Positions 20,642-32,276 of a DNA stretch of 64,000 bases are shown here, piece by piece. Origin of the DNA: Tomocerus qinae (lineage: Eukaryota > Arthropoda > Collembola > Entomobryomorpha > Tomoceridae). The stretch is from contig CM034546.1 of assembly GCA_020055645.1 (NCBI GenBank), forward strand, positions 51,460,001 through 51,524,000, in the 5' to 3' direction. The notes beneath the pieces are model-generated. The model saw only the letters and a list, made by a program, of their open reading frames with translations. It was not told the origin of the DNA and made no database searches. A program made the translations under genes and the position numbers. Within the stretch, counting starts at the first letter, position 1. Each line of letters begins with the position of its first letter.

Positions 20642-20796
20642 ACTGTCAGTGGATTTTACAACTCCTTTTAACTACTACTAAAATTCTTCATTCTTCAGTC
20701 TCGAATCTTTGCTGTACCTAACTATATCTGTCTACTTCAATTTCCAAAAACACTTTTTCATCATCAACCAGTTCTTATATCATAAGTGTTTTAACA
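20642..20796 (+). promoter_or_regulatory. Inter-ORF spacer with splice-acceptor-like tracts
   Basis: TTCTTCATTCTTCAG (AG at 20697-20698) and a second tract ending CATCAACCAG (AG about 20770) fit the 3' splice-site consensus just before accessory ORF 2. Confidence 0.35.
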
Positions 20797-21891
20797 ATGG
20801 AAAATCGTGATTTCTACCGATATTCCATGTTTAGTGTGTCTGATTTTGAAGAAAGTGATAAGGAAGATAGTCCCGATATCGAGACCATCAACAACATCGA
20901 CATTCAAAATGACGATCAGATTATTGAACATACAACAAACACTGAAATTGAAGTTATTGACTTGGCTGATACCGAGAGTTCTTTCACCAACAGTGAACCG
21001 GTGCCTTCAACTAGTGTTAACGATATAAGCACTTCGAAATACGACGAAATCCTTAGAAAATATAAAGATCTCGTCAATTGGAACGAAATTTATCGTACCA
21101 ATTACCACTCCCTCCGAGGAGATTCCTTAAATCATCAAAGTGCGTACGAACTAACATCATTAAAAGTTTGTGAATTGTTGGGAGAAACAGTGAATAAATT
21201 ACTAAATACGCGTTCTGAGCTCGAACGTGAACAATTCGAACATTTTAAATCGTTAAAATCTTTGGCATTTTATCGTGAAAGCTATCACGAAGAATCCGAT
21301 AATCTACTGCAAAAATCTGATGAGTGTGCTGTGTTAAGTCAAGAGAAGAATCAACTTCAGAAAGAGAAGGATGGCTTGCAACTTCTCTACAAGGGTTTAC
21401 AGCAAAAGTATAACCATACCCGACGGAATCTACTCGAAGTCACCCGGATTAACAACGGACTGGTCTCCGAGAAAATTCAGCAGGGACGCGAGACAACCCT
21501 CGCCAAGGAAGAGTTACAACACGCAACAACTCGACACGGCGACGAGACCTTCACTCAGAATATGGCCTTAGAAATCTCGAAATGCAGAGTTTCGGCTCTC
21601 CAATTTCAAGCAAATCGGCTTCACAACCAATTATCATCTCAGCGGCAATCGCAACGGCGCATCGAAAGAAGATATCGCAATCTTTGTGCAGTGCTCCACC
21701 TTCGCCGCACCCAATGCCAGGACATCTCTCTTCGTCTCCACACGTCTCAGGAGATATTACGCAAGGCTCAACGAATCCGCCGTCGGGCCAACCGTATACG
21801 AGTATACCGAACGTATGTCCATCCAATTAATAAAAATTTTGGCACACAAACTCCAGCCTCTGCGTTATCTCTAGGAGGAAAAACTAAGTAA
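20797..21891 (+). CDS. Accessory ORF 2: acidic / coiled-coil / Arg-rich protein, 364 aa
   Basis: ATG 20797, stop TAA. Residues 1-75 are strongly acidic (FEESDKEDSPDIE); about 85-300 form long heptad-like helices; about 275-345 is Arg-rich (RRIERRYRNL, RIRRRANRIRVYR). The layout repeats that of the preceding ORF, including a PSTS-type Ser-rich linker, so the two may be ancient duplicates, although I see little direct identity. No family recognised; nuclear or RNA/DNA-binding role is inference. Confidence 0.75.
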   Translation: MENRDFYRYSMFSVSDFEESDKEDSPDIETINNIDIQNDDQIIEHTTNTEIEVIDLADTESSFTNSEPVPSTSVNDISTSKYDEILRKYKDLVNWNEIYRTNYHSLRGDSLNHQSAYELTSLKVCELLGETVNKLLNTRSELEREQFEHFKSLKSLAFYRESYHEESDNLLQKSDECAVLSQEKNQLQKEKDGLQLLYKGLQQKYNHTRRNLLEVTRINNGLVSEKIQQGRETTLAKEELQHATTRHGDETFTQNMALEISKCRVSALQFQANRLHNQLSSQRQSQRRIERRYRNLCAVLHLRRTQCQDISLRLHTSQEILRKAQRIRRRANRIRVYRTYVHPINKNFGTQTPASALSLGGKTK

Positions 21892-22027
21892 TTTGGTATG
21901 TTCTCTCTATTCTGTTATCTCATTTTATCATTGTATTTAACAAAACTCAAAAACTATTCTTTACTATCTGTTAACTTTTTCACTCTATTTTATTTTTATT
22001 TACTTAGTAAATCAATTCGCGGGAGAA
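21892..22027 (+). promoter_or_regulatory. 3' noncoding and polypurine tract
   Basis: Short AT-rich trailer ending in a purine run GCGGGAGAA directly before the 3' LTR, the expected plus-strand primer site; it is short for a PPT. Confidence 0.5.
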
Positions 22028-22684
22028 TATTTCCGTATAGGTATACTTCTATTTTAGTATAATAATAATTTATACCACTTGCTGACTATTTCTGCACCTA
22101 CCGCAATATACGTATATTTATATAGCAATTATCGATGCTGTTTTCCTTATAGCGATAAGTATAGTCATTATTGCCCTTACGGACAGCTATTGTACATAAT
22201 AATATTGCCATACTAGAATAGGTACCTAAATGATAATAATAATATGTATGTACTTTATTTACTATTTGTAGTTTATGTAAGTTAAAATTAGATTACGTCC
22301 GGGACGTGTGGTCCGGCTTTCCTTTCTAGTTTATAGTCTTTAAAGTTATGGATATCCGGACAGGATGATCCGGTCAAGATGTCAATAATTAGTTATAATT
22401 AATATTCTAAGCGAAACCAATGTACTATATAAACCCCCGCACTAAATGTTAATAAACACTCTCAATTCCACATTGAAGTCGTCTCACTGTTCTCTCCTCC
22501 AGTTTATTTCTCATACACGTTCAATTCTACATTGAAATCATTTTACTGTGTCACTCTGCAAACACTCTTTCTACATACTCACCTAAATAGTTTAAGGACA
22601 GGAGTTTATCTCAATCATAAGAATTGAGGAGAGCTCCAGGTTATTTTCAGCAGTTATTTTGCGAGCTCTCCATATATCAATCTA
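22028..22684 (+). repeat. 3' LTR of the BEL/Pao element
   Basis: 657 bp; reading it base by base against 7524-8180 I found no difference. Confidence 0.92.
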
Positions 22685-22689
22685 AAAAC
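22685..22689. repeat. Target-site duplication, right
   Basis: AAAAC, matching 7519-7523. The flank continues CATAATA... as in the empty paralogous site at 46641. Confidence 0.8.
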
Positions 22690-24391
22690 ATAATAGATCA
22701 GTATCGTTCGTCATGCCAAGAAGTGCTGGTACTCCATTAGGTAATATTAATATTTTTTACAATTATTCTTAAGAATTAAAATGCCATTTATGTTCTTATC
22801 ACAACAAATTGCTGAAGTGGAAGGCTTTATTAATAATCTGAATTAGGATTCTAATGCGCATATGTTTTGATCCGTTAAATGTCTCAGTATATAAAAATAG
22901 CAAAAATCATCAAGCAATGACATGAGATATACACAAAGCAGCATGATCACTTTTTTTTACAAATTCTCAACACTGTTGGCTAATATTCCCAACAGAGTTG
23001 AACGAGTTTGATATGATAATTGCATACCTTACGTAAAAAAATAAGGGGGGAAGGCCACAAGTGTTGAAACCGGTCAAAAATGTACACAAAAGAATAGACT
23101 CCGACTCCAACCAACGTAATTTGATATAAACTAGCTGAATGCATTTATATATACATTGAAAGGATGTGCACAGAAACACTCAAATTATCGCCAACATTAG
23201 AATGATTTGCGTTTTAGCTTTAGGAATAAGTATATACTATCAACTCACATTATTACAGATAGGTGCTTAAATATAAATACATAGCTGAATAGTATAAATA
23301 TGGATAATTGTTTAAAGGTATTTCATAATATTAAACTTGTAATTGAATTTTTATATTTTATTACAATTATTAATAACATCCAACTGACAAAAGACCACCG
23401 AATTGTATACCTACATACTATTTGTGAGTTTCACCTTTATTAGTATAATTAATATTATTCCGTTAACACATAAATACATTTTTGCCAGAAGATGTCTTGT
23501 AAGTTGATATGATTGTAAATGCTTGGCAAATAATCAATAAACACGTCATAATTATTACTTATAGCTTCCACTACTAGTTTAGTTATTCTTAAGTGATGGG
23601 CATAGAAATGGATAAAATTTTATTCATCACAAATATCGCAATCGCATGCTTATTACATTACATCCACACTCCACACACGTTTACAACAACGATACTCATG
23701 GTAGGTTAAAAATATACTTTGTCGTGTCTAATTTGTCGTACTAACTATTACTATTGTTTCTAAGTCAATATTTTAGAATAGAATATATATAATTGACCAC
23801 AGTAGAAAAGGTTGCGTCATCTCACATGTCATCGCGAAAATCTTTTTGCGTCTTTAATTAGTTTACATGTTAGTCAACATTGATATCCTTATGTAGATCT
23901 CCGCACAATTTCAAAACAATTTGTGTCGTATGTCGTAGTTTGTGGTATATTGTCTCGTTGTTATTTCTAATTTGTCTGATGTCTGAATTCCAACCCTATA
24001 ATTTAAATCAATTTAAATTTAAATTTAAAAAAGAACATTTGGCTGAATGAAGTTCTTCAAATGCAACGAAATACATTTGTGGTTGGCACATTTTCATTTT
24101 AAAATGCCATCTATTGGACAATTGTGTCTACTAGTGAGAAATTAGATAAAACTATTATGATAATCGCGGACTTTGTTTAACGTTTATTATTTACCTTGAA
24201 TTTTAATTATTTAATATAGTAGGAGTTTAATGTTAGATAATATTCACAAAATTTGACGATACTTGTAATTGTTACAGCAATTACGGCATAAAAAACTTAC
24301 ATTGTATAAAGTATAAAATAATTAATTGTAAAAGGAACATAATATAATGTTGTCAGCCTTGATTTACATATTTACATTACATGGCTGATGA
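22690..24391. other. AT-rich intergenic
   Basis: No gene seen. A short stretch at 22962-23030 is weakly similar to 59325-59390. An ATTTAAATTT-rich simple stretch lies near 24000. Confidence 0.4.
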
Positions 24392-25347
24392 ATCCCTGCA
24401 AAACTTGCTAATAGTGACAATTGCTAAAATTCGCCCATCAACATCTGACGACAATGATCTCTCATTGGTCATAATTGCTGTCCATTTCGGGGATATTGAA
24501 TACAATGACGATTTCACAATGGAGTACGGCGTAGATTTCTAGTTCCCGACAACGATGGTTTGATCATCGCCTGAAGTATAACTTCACAGGAAGTAAACAT
24601 GATTTGCTGAATTACCTGACGGTGACGGATCGGGGCAGAATTTGGAAACCGATCCGAATATATACCTTCCCAATTTTTTGACGGGATATCTTCAACATGT
24701 TTTGTCACCAAAACGAGACATTCGAATTTTTCCGGCAAGTCAGGACAAATTATCACATGTCTCTCAGACTGGATTGTCCAATGAATTTTAGAATGTTTTC
24801 ATTTGACCATCCAACTTGCCCTTTCCTAATTGTGTCTTACTCTTAAAAAGAAAACGAGCTTTAAGCACAATGGAAAAATGACACTTCGGTCACAGTGGAA
24901 AAGGATTTTGTTTCTTGATTAGTTCGTTCTGAAAAACTATTCGGAATCTTACTATACATAATCGTTTTCTGCAAAGGCGCTCAAGGCTATATACTTGTCT
25001 GAGGCTGGATTTTCGCTTTAAACGTCAACTCTCTTTCTATCTACTCCAAATATGGCCCTTGCTTCGTGCTTGTTGTCTGTTCCTGGATTACTTTCTGTTT
25101 TGACGAAGCCTCTCGTGATGCTAGAATTACCATAGGAGTCACAACTATTATCACAGCCATTTTACAAGTTTATTTCATTGCATTAACCAGATCACACCTC
25201 AAATGGGAGAAACTTAAAAGAAAAGCGTTTCTATTTTCAGCATGGAAAAAAATCTCAACAGCTCAAAGAATTGACGAAATCGCTGGTTTCCTGTTTTCTT
25301 TTCTATTTTTCGTATTCAATGCACGTCTGCTTAACATTACAAAGTAA
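24392..25347 (+). pseudogene. Cys-loop ligand-gated (GluCl/GABA/glycine-type) channel pseudogene
   Basis: Conceptual translation in shifting frames gives landmarks in order: AKIRPS at the ligand-binding domain start, FGDIEYND, WFDHRL, RIWKP, then the canonical Cys-loop CPMNFRMFSFDHPTC (24776-24820, 13 residues between cysteines), an M2 segment SWITF...DARITIGVTTIITAI (about 25075-25160) and an M4 segment RIDEIAGFLFSFLFFVFN (about 25270-25325). Broken by a TAG and a one-base shift near 24540, a TGA near 24678, and several stops between 24836 and 25010. The whole M3 and most of the large intracellular loop are missing. No introns are evident, so it may be a processed copy. Pairing with anion-selective channels is inferred from the M2 wording. 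Confidence 0.8.
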
Positions 25348-27458
25348 CAAATCAATTTATCATGGCAGAGACAATGTGACTGTGACGATATAGTGTCACG
25401 AGTTAGGTTTGTTGGTATATTTGCCTACATTATTTTGTGTAATGTTAAATGTTCCTAGATGGGATTGTGGGATACTTCTTATGACGGAAGACAAAATACC
25501 TAGTTTATAAATATTAATGTACTTAGTAAGTAATTCTTAGTCTATTGTAGCAATGTGTTCACCAATATCGTTAGGAACTCACCCTTCAAGGGCCGTTAGG
25601 CAAGTTCCTTCAGTTTTACAGCAGGTTTTTACCATGAAATATCTGATTGGAAATTAACTTACAGTTAATATTTAGGTATATGCGCAAAATAATAACGCAA
25701 AGAAATACGTATATGTCCGTTTTCACCAAGAGCAGAAGTTCAAGTGCCATTTCAGCTCTCTTAATTTTATTGTCTCCTCTTTGCATTCCTCATACATGCA
25801 CGACACTCATGATGTAATTTTTATACAATGTTTTGTTTTGTTTTGCTTATCAGCAAATTATAGTTTGTATCTCTACATGCTAAATTCAATCCTTATTCTT
25901 CTCTTAATTATTACTATGGAATACCACAGTCAAGTACCTAATTATTTCTTATACATAGAGTTAAATAAATAAAACTAACTACCTACTTATTATTTATCAT
26001 GCATTTATTTTATCCTTTTTGGGCATTTCATCACAATATTAAGATTATTGTTGTCTAAGAGTTTTTAGCCTTATGAGCAATATTAACACATTTTGCTTGA
26101 CAACGTAAAACCAAACCAAAATTTTGCAGTAATTCATGTTGAGAGAGACTTATCTAATTACCAGTAAAATATTTTTAAGCTGTCATTACTCTTCATTGTT
26201 CTTATTTATTCAAGAGTCACTTAAATAGGTGCGAAGAAGTTAATTGATGCCCCAATTAAAGAAGTTTCCCCCAAGTCAGGAGTTAGAAACCAAGTTATTG
26301 TTTAACAATTGTCTTAGAAAAAAGTACTGATTTCAAACAAAAATTATTATTGCTAAATTCTCAGAATATATTCTTTGTGTCATTAGTCATTTGTGTCCGT
26401 CGTAGGTTCCCATAGTGTATGAATTGCTTAAATAATTGCAAATATTGACATTATTACCTTAAAAAGAACAAATGAATACATCATATGAAATCGGACAAAA
26501 CGAGTTCAAAGTTACAGTAGAAAGAATTTATTTTATATACTTTTTGGACACTACCTATTTATTCATAGGGAGAGATTCGAGGCAGGCTAACTGTCCTCAG
26601 GATTTGTCAATCCCTATGTATCCTTTTCTCCTTTGAGTCAAAACGACTTGTCATGCATACCTCAAAAACCTGAAACTTTTGGGGAAAAATTATAGATACA
26701 AAACGGGTAGATTACTCTTCGAACTACGTTGCGTTAGCTCAGCAACTCTGTCGGAGGTCCGATTCTCCCGCAGGACCCCGAAGATTCGGTTGTCCCATTG
26801 TTTGGTCATCATAATCCAATTCAGTTTCCGTAGATACAGTGTATAGTTAGCATAGTATTCTTTCAAATCCCTATCTTTACGTGTTATACGTCCACTCACT
26901 CAACTCTGTCATAGTAATACACAAGGTGACTGAATCCCGTCGCCTATTACTAATTCAAAGGATTTGAATTACTAGGTGCTACCATTGGGTGCAACCACAA
27001 CACCAACCTATCATTCCCCTGACAGGGGTTGGGGGTCAGAGCCTCTCATAAAACAAAATTCTTATATCATTCGATAGAGTACTTTATTAAAGATTTTGAG
27101 AATAAATGATAATATACATTTTACGGATTCCAGCCATTAGAAAAAATTCTAGGGATTTAAAATAATTTTACAAATAGGGAAATATTCTAGGAGTAGAAAA
27201 TAATTTTAAAAATGAGAATAAGAAATATTCCAGGAATAAAAAATATTGTTTTGCGTATAACAGACCTAAAATATTCGTACTTCACTGAGAATATTTTACC
27301 TAACTTTCAACATAGCGCTACATTACATATAAACTGTTTATAAACAATAAAAACAATAAAATAAAAAAATATTAAAAGGTAAAAACCTTAAAAAAGTCTT
27401 AGGGAGACGCAAGGAAAACCAGAAAGCAAGAAAGTTTCTGGATAATCAAAATAGGGTG
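25348..27458. other. AT-rich intergenic
   Basis: No gene seen. At 26690-27060 there is a less AT-rich patch with no recognisable frame. 26090-26280 has faint similarity to 45840-45900. Confidence 0.4.
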
Positions 27459-27724
27459 TTATTTAATAAAAAAGATGCCCCCAGTCTCCCGGTTGAAATC
27501 ACATATTCAAAATAAATCATCGCTTCACGATAATTGAAGGGCAGTGTATAAGAACTTGATCTTGATAACGACCAAATTGCAACACTCACACTATTTTTTC
27601 CCACCTAAAATAATTTTTCTCCAAAATCTCTGCTACTGAAAGAACATGCTACTCATTTTCACATTTCACAATGATCCAAAAGCAATTTCAACCGGGAGAC
27701 TGGGGCAATTTTTTATTAAATAAT
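27459..27724. mobile_element. MITE-like inverted-repeat element
   Basis: Arms of about 40 bp (27459-27500 and 27684-27724) are near-perfect reverse complements around GCCCCCAGTCTCCCGGTTGAA. The interior lacks an ORF. Target duplication not determined. Confidence 0.65.
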
Positions 27725-27780
27725 TAATTAAAATTTATTAATTTAACTACTTATAAGATCTAATTAAAAATAATTACAAA

Positions 27781-28095
27781 CTACTAGTAGTTAAAGATTC
27801 ACGAGTAGATATAGACTCTGACAGGACTGATTTATTTGTTGAATATAAAATGGCAGAAAAGTTAAATGCAAGTGTCTTTAGAATTAACATTGGATTAGAT
27901 ATCCCAGCAGCAGTGCTTATTATATTTCAATAAAAATTCTTACATAGTACTCATTGATATTATTTGATGTTTGTTCTAAAGTCTTTGGGCAATATTCTGT
28001 GACAAGGATACCAAGTCAGTTATCCTCAAATGGACAATGCATGACAACCAAAGAAATTGCAGATGCAATACCATTTTCTTATATATTTAGTGTAT
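27781..28095 (+). pseudogene. Relic of a divergent ionotropic receptor
   Basis: Matches the segment of the intact IR (29132-31042) between its second and third membrane spans: reading-frame pieces resemble LLVIKDLR, VFRINIGLDIPA, RIPSQL and CMTTKEVADAVPFSY of that gene, with indels and no start or membrane segments. It begins right after the MITE and stops abruptly near 28095. Confidence 0.75.
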
Positions 28096-29131
28096 TTAGG
28101 TGTATAATAAGCCCATGAGACAGTAAGTTATATTATTCAAGGTAAAAGATTTAGTATTACGCTTAATATTTTATTAGTAGCAATCAATAGTTTATGTAAA
28201 TAGACTTCGTATACTGCCTGCTCATCTATTTCTGGCTTCTAGTACAGTAGTATCATAATATTATACTTGTCTACTGTTTCCTATAAATTTTATGTTTTGA
28301 TTTGTACTGTATATTGACACAATCTTAACCCTCCACATGGTACATAAAAAGTTAAAGTATTATAATTCTTCTATTTTCTGTAGTTGGACCACACATTGAC
28401 TTATCCTCTAAAACTGTATCTGCATATCAAATAAAATATCACTTTATTCTGTATTCTGTATTATTATAAAGAAAAAATTACAATCTTTTAAATCGGAAAG
28501 GGAGGAATTCCGCTCATGCATGAAAGCTTTAAATAATGTAATATTCAATACAGGATGGTCATTTACTGAAAATGAATTATACTTAGGTAGATTAATTTAT
28601 ACTCAAGATGAGACAATTTTGCACCATGGGAATTTGCTGTTTTTGTTAATCAATACATGGTCATCAATAATATTGAAATCACGTCAAATATATGGATGGT
28701 GTACAAGACCGTTAAAACTTGTCCCTTTTGTCATATCTCAACACACCACGATCACTCTCATACTCATTTCCTACCTGATTGTTGGCCAATAAGTTCATTA
28801 TTTCACACTCTTGAGACTCCAAATTAACAATATTTGAGGAGGGAAACGAAGGATTTTTACTATCAATAGTATCAATTTATTCAGTGGCAATCAAAGAATA
28901 TAAATTCACCACTTAGCTATGTACTATGGTTAAATGGAATTACCCAATATTCAAATAGATCATGCATGTTCTATTTATTAAGAATTTATCAATACTTTCC
29001 AATTTTCATTGTCTATAGCGATATAAGAAAATGTGTTTTGAGGTTGTCGCCGATGACAACATTCAACAACAGACACAATTGTATCCTGCCTTTAGTTATA
29101 AATTCAATTTGGAGCCTGATAGTAGAGCAAA
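28096..29131. other. Upstream region of the intact IR gene
   Basis: AT-rich, no gene seen. No clear TATA box could be assigned to the IR. Confidence 0.4.
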
Positions 29132-31042
29132 ATGAATTTTAAAAGAATTTACAATTTCGATTCATTAGTTTTTCTTTTGTTTATTCTGAAGATCACCAAC
29201 GGCATCAGAAAGTTGTCATTTTACAAAAATTGCGATTTTAATTTGATAACCTTTCGTAATTCCAACTGGGCGACAAAGTTTTTATTGTACAATCAGCATT
29301 CTCAACCATGGACAGTTGCTTCATCGAGTTACAACAAAAGTCTCTTTGGTCGCGATGAGAACAATCCGCGGGATTTGTCTCCAAGTTTGTGCAGCGTCAA
29401 TATTATTCTGGAACCAGACAATTCGTTCGTCTATATTACTCAAATTTTCGGAAAAGAAATCAATCGTCTCTCTTCTACATTTATAATTGTCTACGAAAGA
29501 AGAAATTTTAAACATACACTCCAAACTTGGGAATTAAGTGTCCTGCAGGAATTGTCAATGACAACTCCTTTCTTTGTATTACTCATCGATAATTCCACTT
29601 ATCATTCAGTGATAACTGGAAACATGTACAAACAAGAAAGAGTCGCACTTGACACTCAAATGAATGAAGAAGACTGGGAAAGAATTTGGTATTCTTTAAA
29701 TGGACATTTAAACGGACTTCAAATCGGGGGGCTTAATGTGGATTTTTCTGATGGTCCTGCTGCTCCATGGCCAGAATGTAAAGAATCTGCATATTTAACT
29801 CTGAAATATGATGAAGTATGCCCTGGTACATACAGGGCGGTAGAATTAATGTCGGACAAATTAAATTTTACTGCAATTTATGCCAGAAGTGAGCACATTT
29901 TAAAACAGGAAACACTTTGTGGATGGATTTATATGTTGGGAAACTACAGGGAGTTTTCAAACAGTTGGGTTGCCACTACATTTATTCAATACTATGAAGA
30001 GAGGATTCCCTACTACTGTGAGGCATCTCCTAGTTTCTATGCCGTCCACCTGTCGGTGTTGATTCAGAATACATTTGATGACCATTGCTGGCTACTCATC
30101 CTTTCTCTTTTCCCACTTTCATTTTTAGTTTTAGTTATCGGCTGGAATTCTTCACCACTCAAGAAACTAGAATGGATTTTGATGTCATTAGTTGCTGTTC
30201 TTTTAGACCAGGGAGTTGTTTATAACAAAAAAAGAAGTCTGTTCTTGGTAATAGCAACTACGGGATTTGCAATCACTACTCTCTATCAAACGTGGATAAC
30301 AAGCGAAATAGTTGCACCTCCAGATAAGAAAATATTTAACGACTTCAAAGATCTTGTTGAAAATAATTACAAACTATTAGTGATTAAAGATTTACGATTC
30401 AATATAGACACTGAGAAGATGGATTTATTTGTTAGATATAAAATTACAGAGAAGATGGATACAAGTGTGTTTAGAATTAATATTGGATTAGACATCCCAG
30501 CAGTGGTGAAAATTTATGATATTTCGATAAAAATTCTTACAAAGTACTCCTTGAAATTATTTGATATTTGTACTAAAGTCACTGGGAAATATTCTGTGAC
30601 AAGGATACCAAGTCAGTTAGCCTCCAAAGGACAATGCATGACAACCAAAGAAGTTGCAGACGCGGTACCATTTTCTTATACATTTAGTGGCTGCTACCGC
30701 CATAATTTCCTATCGTATTTCCAAAAGATGATGGAAAATGGATTTTTAGATATCTATACCGACCAATTTGAATATAAAGATTTGCTTCCGGATATTATTT
30801 TTCACTCAAAAATTAGTTACGAAGAGAGTCGAGCCGTCGCTATTAACTTAGGAATGAAAGTTCACACAATTTTTATTTTGTGTGGATATTTGCTTCTTGT
30901 CTTTCTCCTCTCATTTTGCATGGAACTCGCTTGTAATGAAATTTCAGTCTTTTCTATTCAAAATTCTTTCAAATCTTTCGTATCTATATGCTTTAAAAAT
31001 CCTTTTAGACGCAAATGTTGTAGAAAGTGTAGATGTAGGTAG
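29132..31042 (+). CDS. Divergent ionotropic receptor (IR), intronless, 636 aa
   Basis: ATG 29132, stop TAG. Signal peptide at residues 1-24 (SLVFLLFILKITNG). Extracellular ligand-binding lobes follow, with many Cys and sequons. TM1 about 316-336 (WLLILSLFPLSFLVLVI), a pore-like helix about 344-361 (LEWILMSLVAVLLDQG), TM2 about 367-392 (LFLVIATTGFAITTLY), second lobe, TM3 about 577-601 (HTIFILCGYLLLVFLL), short basic Cys tail. The iGluR-type order S1-M1-P-M2-S2-M3 supports the IR call; the iGluR SYTANLAAF motif is not preserved, as in divergent IRs. Likely a chemosensory cation-channel subunit. Single exon. Paralogous to the broken gene at 36564-40574. Confidence 0.8.
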   Translation: MNFKRIYNFDSLVFLLFILKITNGIRKLSFYKNCDFNLITFRNSNWATKFLLYNQHSQPWTVASSSYNKSLFGRDENNPRDLSPSLCSVNIILEPDNSFVYITQIFGKEINRLSSTFIIVYERRNFKHTLQTWELSVLQELSMTTPFFVLLIDNSTYHSVITGNMYKQERVALDTQMNEEDWERIWYSLNGHLNGLQIGGLNVDFSDGPAAPWPECKESAYLTLKYDEVCPGTYRAVELMSDKLNFTAIYARSEHILKQETLCGWIYMLGNYREFSNSWVATTFIQYYEERIPYYCEASPSFYAVHLSVLIQNTFDDHCWLLILSLFPLSFLVLVIGWNSSPLKKLEWILMSLVAVLLDQGVVYNKKRSLFLVIATTGFAITTLYQTWITSEIVAPPDKKIFNDFKDLVENNYKLLVIKDLRFNIDTEKMDLFVRYKITEKMDTSVFRINIGLDIPAVVKIYDISIKILTKYSLKLFDICTKVTGKYSVTRIPSQLASKGQCMTTKEVADAVPFSYTFSGCYRHNFLSYFQKMMENGFLDIYTDQFEYKDLLPDIIFHSKISYEESRAVAINLGMKVHTIFILCGYLLLVFLLSFCMELACNEISVFSIQNSFKSFVSICFKNPFRRKCCRKCRCR

Positions 31043-31182
31043 TAGATCCTACCCAATCAAAATTATCCTAACCCTTCACTTCATTTTTGTTTATATTGGG
31101 CAACTAATAAATATTTACCGTTCTTATTCTCACTCGATCATTAAATTAAAGCATTTGTTTTGTATGATATTTGAATATTTGA

Positions 31183-31188
31183 AATAAA
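31183..31188 (+). promoter_or_regulatory. IR polyadenylation signal
   Basis: AATAAA about 140 bp after the stop. This 3' flank is duplicated near 47470-47690 without its gene. Confidence 0.55.
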
Positions 31189-31361
31189 ATTGTAAAAGTA
31201 AATTTAGCGCAATTGAAACTAAAAATGTTTTATTTACATCAAAATAAGAATAACAAAAAATTGCCTTTGAGTTCAAAAAATCCAAAATAGTACTGAGCAG
31301 GTATTTAATGTAGCTATATAAAAAATTGGGTTAAAACATTCATACAGTCTTAAACCAATAA

Positions 31362-32276
31362 TCATGGTGAGGTCGTTTCAAGCACCATGCCATGTGCCAC
31401 TGCCCAATTTGACCATGGATAAGATAGTCTTTGTATGTCAGGAGAGCAATTTTTTTCGTCGTATAATGTTACAGTTGTCTCATTAGCAAATCCTAATGAA
31501 GTGATGTGGTTGATGATAGTCGTCTTTTCTGCTTTAGTAAGACTACTGGTTAGCGCTGAAGCAAGCCATCCGACTTCTCCATTGGGAAAGCAATAGACTT
31601 CTACTATGTAGTTGCTATGGTCGGTGTACGAAACGTAAGAGTTGAAGTTTTCATCTTAATAAAAACAGAAATGTCAACATTTAGAGAGAATAACAAATTA
31701 AAAATGAATTTAAGTAATTTTTCAATATCACAATATTGACTACAAAAATGTAATAAAACTTACGATATTTCGTGTCATCCGGATTAACATCATCACATAC
31801 AAAAAGTTGTGGGAAATCTTTGGAAAATGTGCACTCCCATTTTGTATGGAGATTCCCAAAACCATAATGATGTCCATAGATTGTTGAGCTGTTGAAATTA
31901 CCCTCTAGAACTGTAAACCTAAAACAAATGTCATCAAAATTGTGTCGTAGTGAAAGTAATTTTCCTTTGAGGGTTTCGGCTCGATGCAGTCTCATGATGT
32001 CATTTCCCAAAACGCCATGCAATCCTGTCATAGCTTGTCTTGTGGTTAACTGTTAATTACAGATTATTTTTAATTTTGTAATAATAGTTGTAAAGCTTAG
32101 ACAATTAAATGTACAAATTAATAATTCAATACCCAAGTAAATTCCAAATCACTAATTGGCTTTGGTGCAAAACACAACTTTGCGAAATGTTTCTGAGAAT
32201 CTTGACACGTTGTTTCCAAACAATGTCCAGATATTATTAGCAGATTAAATATCACGAGTTTTAATAAAAAATACAT
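31362..32276 (-). CDS. Secreted lipocalin-like protein, array copy C
   Basis: Exons 32276-32133, 32049-31764 and 31654-31362; 240 residues, intact, stop TGA. Signal peptide MYFLLKLVIFNLLIISGHC. The C-terminus extends about 25 residues past the usual terminal Cys (ending HGMVLETTSP), shared only with copy H. Exon 2 carries a GHHYGFGNLH variant of the FGFGNLT box. Sister of copy H. Confidence 0.8.

Larger units (their letters stand above)
7524..22684 (+). mobile_element. BEL/Pao LTR retroelement carrying a GPCR, envelope and two accessory ORFs
   Basis: 15,161 bp: LTR (7524-8180), leader, giant gag-pol-GPCR-env ORF (8976-19373), two ORFs (19634-20641, 20797-21891), short purine tract, LTR (22028-22684). 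A 5-bp duplication AAAAC flanks it. Pol order (protease, RT, RNase H, integrase) and the DUF1759/DUF1758/DUF5641-like segments are those of BEL/Pao. The usual gag-pol element is 6-8 kb; the excess comes from GPCR, env and accessory genes. LTRs appear identical by eye and all frames are open, so it may be an intact, recently active, retrovirus-like element. Confidence 0.95.

Noticed and set aside
26740..26800. tRNA-like text (TTAGCTCAG followed by GGTCCGATTCTCC)
   Set aside because: No matching acceptor or anticodon stem could be drawn.
28520..28792. 90-codon ORF upstream of the IR
   Set aside because: No recognisable domain, signal or splice partners.
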